A program made the translations under genes and the position numbers. A stretch of 64,000 nt of DNA from Monarcha castaneiventris obscurior (Eukaryota; Chordata; Aves; Passeriformes; Monarchidae): assembly GCA_026261815.1 (NCBI GenBank), contig JAMPIT010000884.1, positions 17,196,210 to 17,260,209 on the forward strand, given 5' to 3'. Shown here piece by piece: positions 10,015-21,400 of this stretch; position 1 is the first letter of the stretch; each line of letters begins with the position of its first letter. A model generated the notes under the pieces. The model made no database searches, was not told where the DNA came from, and saw only the letters and a list, made by a program, of their open reading frames with translations.

Positions 10015-11982
10015 GCTGCAGAGGAGGAGAGAAAGAGAGAGGGGCATGCACAGAGACATGCTACCCACGCACTCTGGCACCGCAGGGAGGAACACAGAGA
10101 AAGAGGGTCTATCCTCGACCCTTCTCTGCTGCCTACCTATCCTTGCTGTGGAGGAGGAGGAGGAAGGGGGAGCAGGAGGACAGAGAGAAAGCACCTATCC
10201 ATTTTCCAGGTCACGCCTCGAGCTCCATGCTGGGGCCACAGAGCTCTCCCTTCCCAGAGCATCCTTCCCTGCAGAAGAGGTAGAAGCCCACACTTATGCA
10301 CTGGGGCTAGAGACACCCCTCTTTATCCCCACTCCCAGATTCCATCCCCTCGAGCACTAAGGATGGATAAAGAAAGGCCCTTGTTCTGCCATGTATTCAG
10401 AATAGATTATTTTTGGTTTATATAAAGGAGAGTGGGAATGGAGATGGGAACAAAAAATAATAACAGCAGAAAAGGCTTCCTAGCTACACTTGTGTACCCA
10501 GCCACCCAGTCATCCTGCGCTGGGCACAGACACAGCTTTTGATAAAACAACCATTCCACCTCTGTGCTTGCCCCTCCCCTGTCAACACATTTGTGACAGA
10601 AATACTGCTCCCTAGGTACTTTGACTTTTTTTCCTCCCCCTCCTTTTAAATCTCTCTTCAGTCTCCAGTTTCATGTTATTCTCTGCTGTGGGTGGGTACA
10701 GCCTCCCACTATTCCAGTTCTCCACTGCACTGAGACTAGCGATAGCTACAGCCTCTCCTTTTGTCAGTATGTTTCCGTGTCATCCTGCACTAAGGGTAAT
10801 GGAAAAGTCCAGGCACTCCCTTCTCTCTCCCCATCTCTCCAGTGGAGATGAACATACACCATTTCCTCCTTCTCCTGTCTCTGTGGGGACTGGACACAGA
10901 CCCCAGCCTCTTAAGCCTTCCTGGGCACTGGGGGACACTGAGAGTTACCGAGACTTGTCTTCCCTTTCATCATTCTCTCTTTTTCTCCCCTCCTCCTCCT
11001 TGGCAACAGGGATAGACATATCCAGCCACATATCCATTCCTCTTTGGGTCGGGGGTGAGCAGGTAGTAGAAGGGAGTTCTAGCTCCTCTCTACCTGGGGG
11101 ACATGAGGAAGAATCTCCAGCTTCATTTCTGCTTCATTTGAGATACTGTGACCTGTTTTTATTTTGAAATGCATAAAAAAAATTACTGCTACAAAAACAG
11201 CCTCTTACTCTCCCATCTATCCCTTGCTTACATCCTGTAACTGATCCCAGTTTTCCTCACTCATTCTCCCCTTTACAGTATTCATTTTCTTACATGGTTT
11301 TATTTTTAAAGACATATGAAGTTGCTGTTCTTGTGGATTTTTAAGTACATTTTTTTTCTGCTGAATATATTCTATATATATAAATATATATATGATGTCT
11401 GGCTACCTCGTTTTAATTTGTTACTTTTTTTTTTTTTCCCCCCTCCTCAAAAGCCCTGGAATTCTTACAGGAAAGAGATTTTGAGACTGAAACATTTTTG
11501 TGCCTAGACTGGAATAATGCCCCTTGGGTTTGTTCTTCTTTTTGCCCCTCCTCTGCCCCCACCCCCCTTTTTTTTTTTTTTTTTCCCAATTTTTAATTTT
11601 TGGTTTTTTTAGGCTTACCCTACTGTGTCCCACCTTCACATTCTGGTTGTGCCTCTCCCTCCCTCTTCACTGGGGACTGGGGACCCAAACTGTGCTTCTG
11701 CATTTTTACTCTTCTAGCACAAATATGTAACGTGAGAATCCACGCTGAGGATTGGGCTACTGTTAACAGAAATGTGTAAAATGCAAGTTTGTTTAAAAAA
11801 AAAAAATTATATATAAGGATATATGCAAATGCTTTCCCCTCCCCTCGTAAGCCACCTACAAAAGGTCACTCTGGCAGGCTTCCTGTTGGTAGGTGGAGAG
11901 GAGCAGAGCTGGCCTCCAGGCCCCAGGGCTGCAATGTGAAGGGGAGGAGACTGAAGTTCATCTGTCTTATCTCTGTTCTGTC

Positions 11983-11988
11983 AATAAA
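11983..11988 (+). terminator. Alternative poly(A) signal of FBXL14 (AATAAA)
   Basis: AATAAA within TCAATAAAATGGAGC. Downstream sequence is T-rich (GGTCTTTAGATTATTTTTTAA, then GTTTTGTTTTG), compatible with a U-rich downstream element. It would give a 3' UTR of about 2.06 kb. Confidence 0.45.
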
Positions 11989-12275
11989 ATGGAGCTGGGT
12001 CTTTAGATTATTTTTTAATTATTATTTTAAAGAGGAAGAGTAAGTTTGGGTTTTGTTTTGATTTTTTTTTTTGTTTTTAAATATCTTGGCTTTTTTTTTG
12101 CTTATCTGTTCAAAATCTCAAATCCTCCACAGTAACAGGCCAGACCACGGAGTTAACGCAAACCCAGAGACCCCTATGGATTAATTGTACTGTTTGTGAA
12201 TTTGTATAAAAAAATAACAAAGATCCTCTTAAAACATTTTATATTCTTACAGTAAAAGGTTAAACATATTTATAT

Positions 12276-12345
12276 AATAAAAGAGGAAATATGAAGTATG
12301 TTTTTGAAAAAAAAAAAACCAAGCCGTATGTGTGTTGTCTGTGCT
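12276..12345 (+). terminator. FBXL14: Main poly(A) site of FBXL14
   Basis: AATAAA at 12276-12281 is followed about 25-35 bases later by an A-rich likely cleavage region (12306-12318). A clear GU-rich downstream element follows (GTATGTGTGTTGTCTGTGC, 12327-12345). Hexamer, spacing and GU-rich block together make this the best-supported transcript end in the window. Confidence 0.75.
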
Positions 12346-12949
12346 TACTGAAGACGTGTATCTGCTGGGTTTGGTAAGAACAGCCTTGTGGCTGATGGTG
12401 GGATTCGGGCCGGCTCTGCTGAGCGATGCAGGAGAGGGAGGGAAGTGCCTCCTGGTGCGGGGTGTTGAGGAACATCACCGCCAGGAGTTTGTGAGGAAGG
12501 GGTTTGGCAGGGCCTCGTGGCCGCGAGGGTGCTGGCAGCATCCCTGGGGACAGACCCAGTTCAGCTGCCCATGGAAGCGTCAGCTGAGTCTGAGGTCAGA
12601 CAAACCAAAAGTGCTGAAACTTGCTAGCAGCTGAATCGAGGACTTAGAGAGGAACACATTTGTGGGGGGGGGGCGGGGGGAAGAAGGCCTGTGTTTCTTA
12701 ATTTCTTTTAAGCTCCAGATAAATTGCACGGTGGAGGATTTTTTAGTGATTTCAATTGTGGCCCTCCCCGGATGGAAGACCCGTCAAATAAAAACATTTC
12801 CCAGCAGTGACAACCACCAAAAACCTGCTCCCTTGCAGACTTGGGAAATCTGAAACGTCTTGGTTGATTTCCACTGCCCGGCTGAAGATTAAAGAGAAAG
12901 TAAACTGGGACCGTGTTAAAAAAGAAAAAAAAAAAAAAAAGTTTGAATA
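12346..12949. other. Intergenic DNA just after FBXL14
   Basis: Single-copy DNA with a G-run at about 12664-12680 and an A-run at 12917-12940. No gene or recognisable transposon is seen. Confidence 0.5.
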
Positions 12950-13650
12950 ATCTAAGGTGTCCTTTGTCCTCCACCATAATCTTTCTCCTCAACGTTATGA
13001 CTTTTAACCCGCTGCGGTCCCTTTTTAGCCTCCCCGACGTGGGGTGTTTTATTGTTGCTGGAGATGGAGCTTAAGCGGTGTTTATAGGGCAGGCACAAAG
13101 CCCGTCTCCCCCAGCCCGGCGGCGGGGCTCTCGCCCGCTGCCCCCTTCCTGCCTCAAGGAGGGGGAATGCGAAATGGTGGAAGAAGCCAGAGCCATTGTT
13201 CAGCAAAGTTAAAAGAGGAGCTGTCCTTGCTTGCTTGCTCAGTCATGCATACTCAATCTGGCCGGGCCCGGGTCCCTATGGAAAGGAGGAGGGCGATTCT
13301 TCCCCTCTTTTTAACATTCCTCTCCAGGCCTGGCTGTATTTAAGCTGCTTTCCTCCGCGCCGAGGAGGAGGGAGGGGGATGGTCTGAAGTTCCTGTACAT
13401 TTGCATTTTAAGCACTTCCAGCGCTGAGCAGGCCACTTTGTTCCCCGCTCGCTCCGGCAGCCCTGGCTGGGTGCTGCTCCAGGTGCGATGCCGTCCCTAA
13501 GGAGGTCCCCTCGGCGCCTGCCTGCTCTGCCTCTTCCTCTGCCTCCACAGGTATTTGGCCTGGGCACGCTCCTGTTGCCAGCTCTACCCACCTCACCTCT
13601 TTGATGTCAGCGCTGCATTTCAAAGGGGAAAGTAGTGCCTGACTCTGGCC
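12950..13650. promoter_or_regulatory. Candidate promoter/enhancer block 0.7 kb after FBXL14
   Basis: GC-elevated, repeat-free DNA with several textbook motifs in about 220 bases: SOX-type CCATTGTTC (13193-13201), TEAD-type CATTCCT (13315-13321), TATA-like TATTTAAG (13337-13344) and a perfect octamer ATTTGCAT (13399-13406). The TATA-like element followed by GC-rich sequence could drive a plus-strand RNA starting near 13370. Equally, this may be a distal enhancer. No coding exon is recognisable. Motif matches alone are weak evidence. Confidence 0.3.
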
Positions 13651-16600
13651 CTCTTAAAAAGAAACACCATCTCCTCTGCATCCTAAGGACCTGGACTATC
13701 TCAGGGTCTGGACTTTGGGGCGTGTGTTGTTCTATTCCCTCCTTTCCAAGACTTCCAAGCTTTCTGCTGGGAGTCCATTCACAAAAGCTGCATTGTTCGC
13801 TTTAGGGAAAGCCACCACAATTGGATCTAATTGAGCCTGACACTATATCCATCTTCCTCTACTTGGAGGGAGGTGTTGGGGTCTGTCTTGCCTGCATTAA
13901 GAAAAGAGTTTACAGTAACTTCTTGATGGAAAAAGAGCATGTATGTATGAATGTTATAAACAACAGGAATTCCAGATCAGGTTCCCCTAACAGCTGAAAA
14001 CATAATTGCTCCTGGGGTCAGCAGCAGTCCCAGCCAAGGATGGGGAAAGATAAACCTCTCATAAAGTAGGGGTTTTTTTATGCTGCGTTTGATTAAAAAT
14101 GGCATCTTCTCATGAAGCCCCATGTTCATGTGGATCATGGTGGGACATGAATGTTTCAATATAATTTGTGTACTCATAAGCTCTGTAATCAGAACTATGA
14201 CAGGATTTTTTTTCCCTAAAAAATCCCCTGAACTACTTCTCCCAACTTATGAAAAAAAACCATACCAAAAGCACTGCCCACATGGCCCAACATCCTCTTT
14301 TAAGGGGAACTCAAGCCAAAGGAAGTTGCCAAAACCAAAGCCTCCCCGAAGCCCAGTTCTTGGACACCCTGGACTGTTCCCGTAGATGGAGCAAGTGCTC
14401 CTCATACCTTCCTCTCATGCTCCATTGTGACAGCACCTCCTCGGACACAGATGCAGGCCAACAACCATAGACCAATTACCACATAACTTCTCAGCATAGC
14501 CGACCACTCTTGAATTTTTGAACATGACTCAGTTGGCAACTGGGGTAGAAAACCATAAAAACCACTCCACTACTTGGAAACGAGCGGGAAGTGTCCCGTC
14601 TGTGAGCCCACGGTGCCCTAGTGGCGGCTTTGGTGCCAGCCTCCACCACTGTGCCCAGCAGAAGCACTGGGGCAGCAGGGCCCTTGCCTACAGCTGCACA
14701 AGCCAGGGCATGGTGGGTGATCCAGGGACCCACTTCAATAGGCTGGCAGCTCTGAGGAGCAGAAGGGCCACGCTCAAGAGATGGTGGCAGGAAGCAGAGC
14801 AGAGCAGGAACAATGTGGAAGAGGGATGAAGCAACTGAGCAGGAGAGGAGGTGCCCAGGGAGCGAGGGGCAGCAGCTGGGGACGCCAGCTCGCAAGCTGC
14901 AGCCAAGTCCTGCGTGTGCGTGGGGTTCCTGGCTGGCTGCAGCAGCTGCTCCCCCAGCCAGATCCACGGCTGGCTCCTCTCCCTGGGAGACGGGAGGGAA
15001 AGCAGCCTCCACCTGGGTCCTACTGCCCTTGGACTAGCACATGGGAGGTCCACGCATGACAGATTTATACATTTTATACCTTCCCGCTGCACGCTGCGGG
15101 TTCGGCTGAATCAGTTTGTCATGGTGGCTCTGGGGTCCTTTGTTCTGCGGCCATAAATAACGGGGTCACGGGGCAGCTGTCAGGCAAACCACCTGGGGCC
15201 TGTGCTACGGCCAGAGGTGATCTCCATGCTACACAGCACAGAGCTTACCACTGAACCTGCCCTCTGGGGGTCAGGGGAGGCTTAAAATGAGACCTGGGTG
15301 GCCAAGAGACACGCAGATTTTGGAACCAAAGCTAGAAGTTAGCACAGGCTGCCATTAGCAGAGATGTCCCTGCATCTGGCAGCCTCGCTGGGTACGTATG
15401 TGGGATGCTCCTAGCAAAGTGAACCTTTTTTTTTTGTTTTCTCTCTCTCCTTCCTCTACCTTAAATGCCACTCTTTCAGCCAGCAGCTCTTTAAGAGTGC
15501 CTTCCGTGGAGGAAAAAGATAAATGGATAAGCTCGACTGGGTGGTGCGGGCTGGATCCCTCAGGACATCAGCGAGGCCCCGCGCCAGAGCTGCTGGCTGG
15601 GCTGCACTGACACTCCCCACCGTGGCCAGCCAGAGAGGCCGTCCTGCTCAATTCCCCAGCCCCAAGCTGCACGAAAGAAAGAGCTGGAGAGGGTTCATCA
15701 GGCTCCTGTGCCAGAACTTCAGCCTCCAGCCACATTTGGCAGGGATGCTAGTGCTTCTCCCCCTTCTTTAATTAAATTTACCATATGCACTAGCTCAGTG
15801 ACAGCCCAAACTGAAATAGCAAGATGGAGATTTTGAATGATCCGAATCTGATTTGTCCCTGCAAGATGAATGGAAATGGGATTTTTCTAAAACATTTCCT
15901 AAAATCTGTGGTGTGTCTTAGAAAAGGTGTCAAAAGTTTAATACCAGGGCCTGAACACATGCCCTGAGCAAGTGTTTCCACATGAGAGGGTTACCAAGGC
16001 ATAAACCAAACTCATATTCTGCTACAGAAACTAACGCAGATCTAGAAATGGGAACCTCCTCCTAGTTATTTTGCTTCCTCTGAGTCTTGTTTCTCTGGGC
16101 ACAGTCTAGTGATTTCATGATGAAGCAATTTCCCCTCCCAGCTTTGGGGAAAAAAAAAATCCCAAACAAGTTTTATCTGAGCGTGGTCCTGTTCTTCCCT
16201 CTCCTTCGCCTCTTTCTCCCCCCCAGTGTCCCAGCTTTACAACCCTTGGATATCTTTAGGGGTTTGGCAGTTGGCACGCACAGACAGCATGGCAGGGGCA
16301 CACAGATCACAGCCCTAGAGCCAGCAGCCTCTCTCCTTGTTCTGCGAGCTGAAATGCCAATAAATCCCTGCCATTATCTCCCTTTGTGACAGCTGCTGTG
16401 GCACTCCTGGCTCCCCAGCTCCAGCGTGAACCAGGTGCATCCTTCAGTGTCATAAACTCCTCCTGCCACACACTGGCTAGAAGCCTTCAAGGCAGTCATA
16501 GCAGAGGTGAGCTGGTTCCCTCTGCTCCCCCGAGCTCCTGGGGCTGCCAGGGATGCGGTGCCTGGCTTGGCTCCGGCAAATCTCCAGCCACTTGGCCAAG

Positions 16601-16756
16601 GCACCCTATGCAAATTGAGCAGAGGTGACGGGGATAACGAGATCCCTCGGGCTGCTCGTCTACCTAACACCCAGGAAAACCAGAAAAGCAGATGGAGACT
16701 GCACTGCTGCCTGTGACAGTGGCACCGTCTCTGCAGTGGAACGGGCTGGGTGGCGC
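13651..16756. other. Intergenic DNA, no gene recognised
   Basis: Ordinary single-copy DNA. Open frames are up to 173 codons (14491-15012, minus) and overlap others on both strands at 14.5-15.1 kb without recognisable protein motifs. No transposon is recognised. Confidence 0.5.
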
Positions 16757-17484
16757 ATCCCCGCGCCCATCCCCATGCCCGTGCCCATGCCCATCCCCAT
16801 GTCCATGTCCGTGCCCATCCCTGTGCCCATCCCCATGTCCATGCCCGTGCCCATCCCCGTTCCCCATCCCCATCCCCATCCCCATCCCCATCCCCATCCC
16901 CAATCCCCGTTCCCCATCCCTGTGCCCATTCCCATCCCCCATCCCCATCCCCAGTTCCCCATCCCTGTGCCCATCCCCATTCCCCATTCCCCATTCCCCA
17001 TTCCCCATTCCCCATTCCCCATTCCCCATCCCTGTGCCCATCCCCATTCCCCATTCCCCATCCCCATTCCCCATTCCCCATCCCCCATTCCCCATCCCTG
17101 TGCCCATCCCCATTCCCCATTCCCCATCCCCATTCCCCGTTCCCCATCCCTGTGCCCATCCCCATCAACCCCGTGCCCATCCTCGTGCCCATTCCCATCC
17201 CCATCCCCATCCCCATTCCCATCCTCATCATCCCCATCCCCATCCTCATCCCCGTTCCCCATTCCCATCCCTGTTCCCCATCCCCATCCCCATCCCCATC
17301 CCCGTTCCCATCCCCATCCCCATTCCCGTTCCCATCCCCATTCCCGTTCCCGTTCCCATCCCCATCCCCATTCCCGTTCCCGTTCCCGTTCCCGTTCCCG
17401 TTCCCGTTCCCATTCCCATCCCCATCCCCGTTCCCATCCCCGTTCCCATCCCCATCCCCATTCCCATCCCCATTCCCGTTCCCC
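16757..17484. repeat. C-rich CCCATT/CCCATC minisatellite (about 730 bp)
   Basis: Nearly pure arrays of CCCCAT, CCCATT and CCCGTT hexamers. Higher-order units marked by CCCTGTGCCCATCCCC recur at about 66-bp spacing (16966, 17033, 17099). The last 200 bp shift to CCCGTT units. The + strand is pyrimidine-dominated and almost free of stop triplets, so long low-complexity frames run through it on both strands. These are not genes. The minus strand has dense GGGG tracts separated by AT, a strong G-quadruplex pattern. Confidence 0.97.
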
Positions 17485-17780
17485 AGCGCGGCTGCAGTGC
17501 GCACCGAGCCCGCCAGGCGGCAGCATTGCCCGCCGAGTGCGGCGCCGCGCCGGCACCGCGCCTAATTAACGGCAATTAACGGGGCTGCGGGGCCGCCGGG
17601 AGCCCAGTCGGCGCCGCCACGTGTGTCTGAGGGGGCACCGGCGGCGCCAGGTGAGAAATAGGATGGGCTGAAGGGCCACCTGCCCAGCCCTGGGCACACG
17701 GCGCGCAGGGATGCGGAGCTCCGGGCTGCTCATCCCCATCGCCGCCGCCAGCGCTCGGTGGGGCTGAGGGGTCCTGAGGG
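17485..17780. promoter_or_regulatory. Small GC-rich patch with donor-like site and homeobox-type repeats
   Basis: CpG-dense single-copy sequence directly after the minisatellite. It contains a tandem direct repeat of AATTAACGG (17564-17572 and 17574-17582), an E-box CACGTG at about 17619 and a consensus donor CAG|GTGAGA at 17650/17651 on the + strand. It could be a small promoter with a non-coding first exon. No coding frame is recognised. Confidence 0.3.
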
Positions 17781-17825
17781 CTGGCACCATAAATCAAACT
17801 GGAAAGCCACACACACTGCGAGTCG

Positions 17826-18425
17826 GTCACAGAACCGCTGAATGGTTTGGGTTGGAAGCGACCTTAAAGATCATCAATCCACCTGCCATGGGCTGGAACA
17901 CCTTCTGCTATAAAGTGGTTGCTTAAAGCCCTATCCAGCCCGGCCTTGAACACTTGCAGGAATACAGCACCCACAGCTTCTCCAGACAACCTGTTCCAGG
18001 GCCTCAGCACCCTCACAATACAGACTTTCTTCCTGAAAAGTAATCTAAACCCAACCTCCTTCACGTTAAAGCCATCTTCCCTTGTTCCATCACTACATGT
18101 CCTAGCAAAAACTCCCCTTCCAGCTCTCTTGTGGCCCACCTAGGTGTTGGAAAGCGCTCCAAGGCCTCCCCAGAGCCTGCCCTCCTCCTTGCTGAACAAC
18201 CCCAACTCTCTCAGCCTGCCTTCACAGAAATGCTCCAGCCCTCTGATCACTTCCATGGCCCTCCTCTGGACTTGCTCCCTCAGGTTCACGTCCTTCCTAT
18301 GCTGGGATGTGCATCAATGCACCCCATAATGCAAGAACTTCACCCAAAGGGCTGCCTCATGGAAAACATCCATCCTAGACATAGCACTTCTGCCCTAAGA
18401 CTCCACCTCTTGACATCTATAGCTT
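17826..18425 (-). mobile_element. CR1 LINE fragment (3' about 600 bp, antisense)
   Basis: The + strand begins TCACAGAACCGCTGAATGGTTTGGGTTGGAAGC, with blocks ACCTTAAAGATCATCAATCC, CCTTGAACACTTGCAGG and GACAACCTGTTCCAG following. Further on come CTTCCTGAAAAGTAATCTAAACC, TCAGCCTGCCTTCACAG and CTTCCATGGCCCTCCTCTGG. This is the antisense of the CR1 3' region in the right order. It is the longest minus-strand CR1 in the window and less diverged than the copy at 3.4 kb. It is 5'-truncated. Confidence 0.93.
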
Positions 18426-21400
18426 GACACCAAGAAAATTATTTTTTTTTAAAGCATGCAAGTAATGGAGCAGGACCAAACCTAAAGTAATGCTTAGATT
18501 ATTTTATTTCAGTTTTGTTGTGCAGGGTTTTACTGTGTTGTTGGCACAGTTACTCCACTGGACAGTTCTGCCGTGATTAAGGTATCTGGAGCTGTATGTG
18601 TGTGCCCTTTTTAGCACATAAACTTAAATAGTCTTTCTTTATCCAGTTCTCATGCTGCTGCTACAGGTACAGTGATGGTGTCTTTTTCAAAAGCAACTAC
18701 ACCTTATAATTTACAGAATTTTAATAATTAGCTTCTGCAGGCTCATTACATACACTGACATCAAAAAGGGAAAATCAGCACTAATGGGGTAAGAGAGGTG
18801 GAAGCAACTTGACTAAGGTAATGTTCAAACAGTGCCTGGCATCCACCCCTTCCATCTCCAGTCCTGCTGGTTTCTGCCTCTTGGAGCAGCAAAAATGGGA
18901 ATGAGTTTTCCAGCCTAAGGTAGTCCTGGAGAGGGAGGGGCAGGACAGAGAAACACTCAGTGCAGAGGACTTCTTCCTAGTGTTCCACCCTGGACTCTCA
19001 CTCAGCACCCTGGAAATGCTGGTGTATGAGTGTGGGCAGTGGAAGAGCTCCCAGCAGCAGCCCCTCCAAGAAGCCATCTCTCCCCCTCTCTGTGCAAACC
19101 CTGCAGCTGTCCCAGCTTTTATTTCAGGCAATGGCAAGCCTGACCCACCAAACACGGAGCTGACAGCGCTGCAGGACAGCCCTGCAGGGCAGTGTCCATC
19201 ACAGCAACATGTCCGGCTCTGCCTGCAGCCCCCCGGCCGCTCCCTGGCCACCTCCGGCCGCTCCCTGGCCACCTCCAGCAGGACTGCCCCTGCCTGGGGA
19301 CCACCCATGCGGATCACAGGCGCCACCGGGTCCCCAAGGCCACGAATGCTGCCTCCCCTCCTGGCTTCCCTGGCCCAGAGGCACCTGTCCATCAGCACAC
19401 CCTCGCCCGGACCACACCAAAGGCCGACAGAGCAGCAGCGACCTGTGCTCTCCTCAGCCAGACCACACGGCACGGGGGCCTGTGCCTGGGCTGCTCACTC
19501 CCTTCCCCTCACCTCCGCCGGCTTCAAAAGCAGCGTCCCCATCAGGGGGAACATGGGGAAATCTCATCTCCCACCCACACCTGCCAGGGAGGGAGTCAGC
19601 GGGACAGGGGGAGGCTGCATGTGAGCGGCTGGGTGTAACTTCCACCCTGTCCCTAGTGCCAAAAACAAGCATGTTAAAGCTAATCTACCCCTGTCTCAGC
19701 TCAACTGCTTTTCTGTGACTAAGCCCCTTATAATGGTTTTACTAAAATCCCCTTTTGATGGAAAAAATCCCAGCTGGAAGTTTCGGGCAGCGGCACAATG
19801 TGCAAGTCTGCGTGTCCCTTTCCCCGGCTTCACAAAAGCCTCTAATCGAGTGGAAAATTTGCTGGAGGCCAGAGGTTTAGGCCTGCAATTATTTTTTAAG
19901 GGATTATCAGGAGAGAATGGGGGTACTTACGACCCTCCCTCTCTTTGTGCTTTTCTCTGTGCCGCTTTCAGATGGGCTCAGCCAGAAACCTAAACCACCG
20001 CAGCTGGATCCAGCGAAAGCAGGGCTCGGCTGGGCAGCTTGCCTCCTCTCTGTCCTACAGGACAGATCCCAGACTCCAGGTTAGATGAGTCCCACTCCAG
20101 CACCATGCAACCAACACAAGTGCTTTTCCACAGAAGCAACACTCTCTGACTTTTTTAAAGAAAAGCTTGAGAAAAAGCAAACGACTGCAGCCCCACGAGC
20201 CTCAGTGAAGTGAAAAGCCAAGGAGCCAGGAGGGATGAGGTCCATTGGACAGGCTGGGCTTTGGCTCTGCAGAGCCATTATGTAGGAGGTCTTACACAAG
20301 TTACTCGCAGCAAGCTCCAAGAAAGCCTTGGCACGGGAGATGCGCGCACTGTAACACCCAGCTTTCGGGGGCTTTGCTCCAAGGGTGGATCCTGGCACTG
20401 GGGTCCTCGGTGCTTCTACGGCCTCTGAGAACAGTCAGACGCCACCGAGGATCCAAAACAACTCCTAGCCGGGCACGGAGCCACTGCCTGTCAGCACACC
20501 CAGCACGGCAGGCCAGAGGAGAGGCGCCGCTGGCCCTCCTGCCCCAGGGGCTCCGTGCCTTGCTCAGAGCTCCCGGGAGCTGCCTGTGCTCACAGGGGCC
20601 AAGCCAGGTGCTGCTGGTGCTGCTCCTCTCCCACCAAACTGCCCCATTCCCGCTTGCCCGCCAGCAGGTGAGCCAGAGCCAGAGGCAGCAGCGGTGTTCC
20701 TGCTTTCCAGCTGCAGCCTGGGGAAGCAAAGACCTGCTTTAATGCCTGCCTCCCTTCACTTCCAACCTATTATCCCTTCTGGAGAAGGCACTAAGAAACC
20801 ATCGGGAAAAAGGCTACTCCTCTCTACTGCCCTGTCAGCCACGCTACGGTGGGGATGGTTATTCCAGACTTGGAGCAGGAAACGAAATACGTGAAGGAAG
20901 CAACGGCTCAAGACCTCTCAGCGTGCAGCATAAAGCAGCTGCTGGTTAAAAGGGAGAAGCAGGTTGTGATCCCTGAGCTTCCCAACCATTTGGCTGCTGT
21001 CTAAGATGTTTCAAAAAAAAGTGGCAGCTGCCACTGGGGGTTTTTTTGATGTTATCTGCCTGCATGTGTTGGGTGTGCTCTGAAAGCACCTGGGCAGGCT
21101 GAGGGGCCAGGGTGCTTGCCTTCTGGATGGTGATCAGACTCAAGCACTTTGGGGAAGGCATTTAAGCAAAAAACTCAGCACCCAAGGGGTGTTAAAACAG
21201 AAGTAATTAAAAAACCCCAGACAAGCACAGAGAAAAAGTCAAATGAGGCATTTGGGGAATTACGATGCCTCCAGGAGCTAGGTGGTGCCTAAGCTGGAAA
21301 TTTTGGTTTTGCAATTCTGAATGCTGCCTCAATGTCATTTGGCTTTGTTTTGGTTTTTTCTTGGATCAGTTTTTTTGACCCTCTCTACCTCATTCTCTCC

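Larger units (their letters stand above)
9943..12306 (+). other. FBXL14: FBXL14 3' UTR
   Basis: Non-coding sequence between the stop codon and the poly(A) site, about 2.36 kb. It starts with an (ACTG)n run (9984-10014), is pyrimidine-rich to about 11.2 kb, then becomes strongly AT-rich. The AT-rich part has long T runs (around 11430 and 11575), an alternating TATATA stretch (11370-11395) and several ATTTA-type elements, compatible with control of mRNA stability. An upstream AATAAA at 11983-11988 could give a shorter isoform. Extent is inferred from continuity and the end signals, not from transcript data. Confidence 0.7.

Noticed and set aside
14491..15156. Overlapping frames on both strands near 14.5-15.1 kb
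   Set aside because: Up to 173 codons, but with simultaneous open frames on both strands and no conserved motif.
16374..17579. Very long open frames on both strands (up to 376 codons) rich in Gly/Asn/Asp/Met or Pro/Ser/His
   Set aside because: They are translations of the CCCATT/CCCATC minisatellite, whose units contain no stop triplets in several phases. They have no unique sequence or domain.
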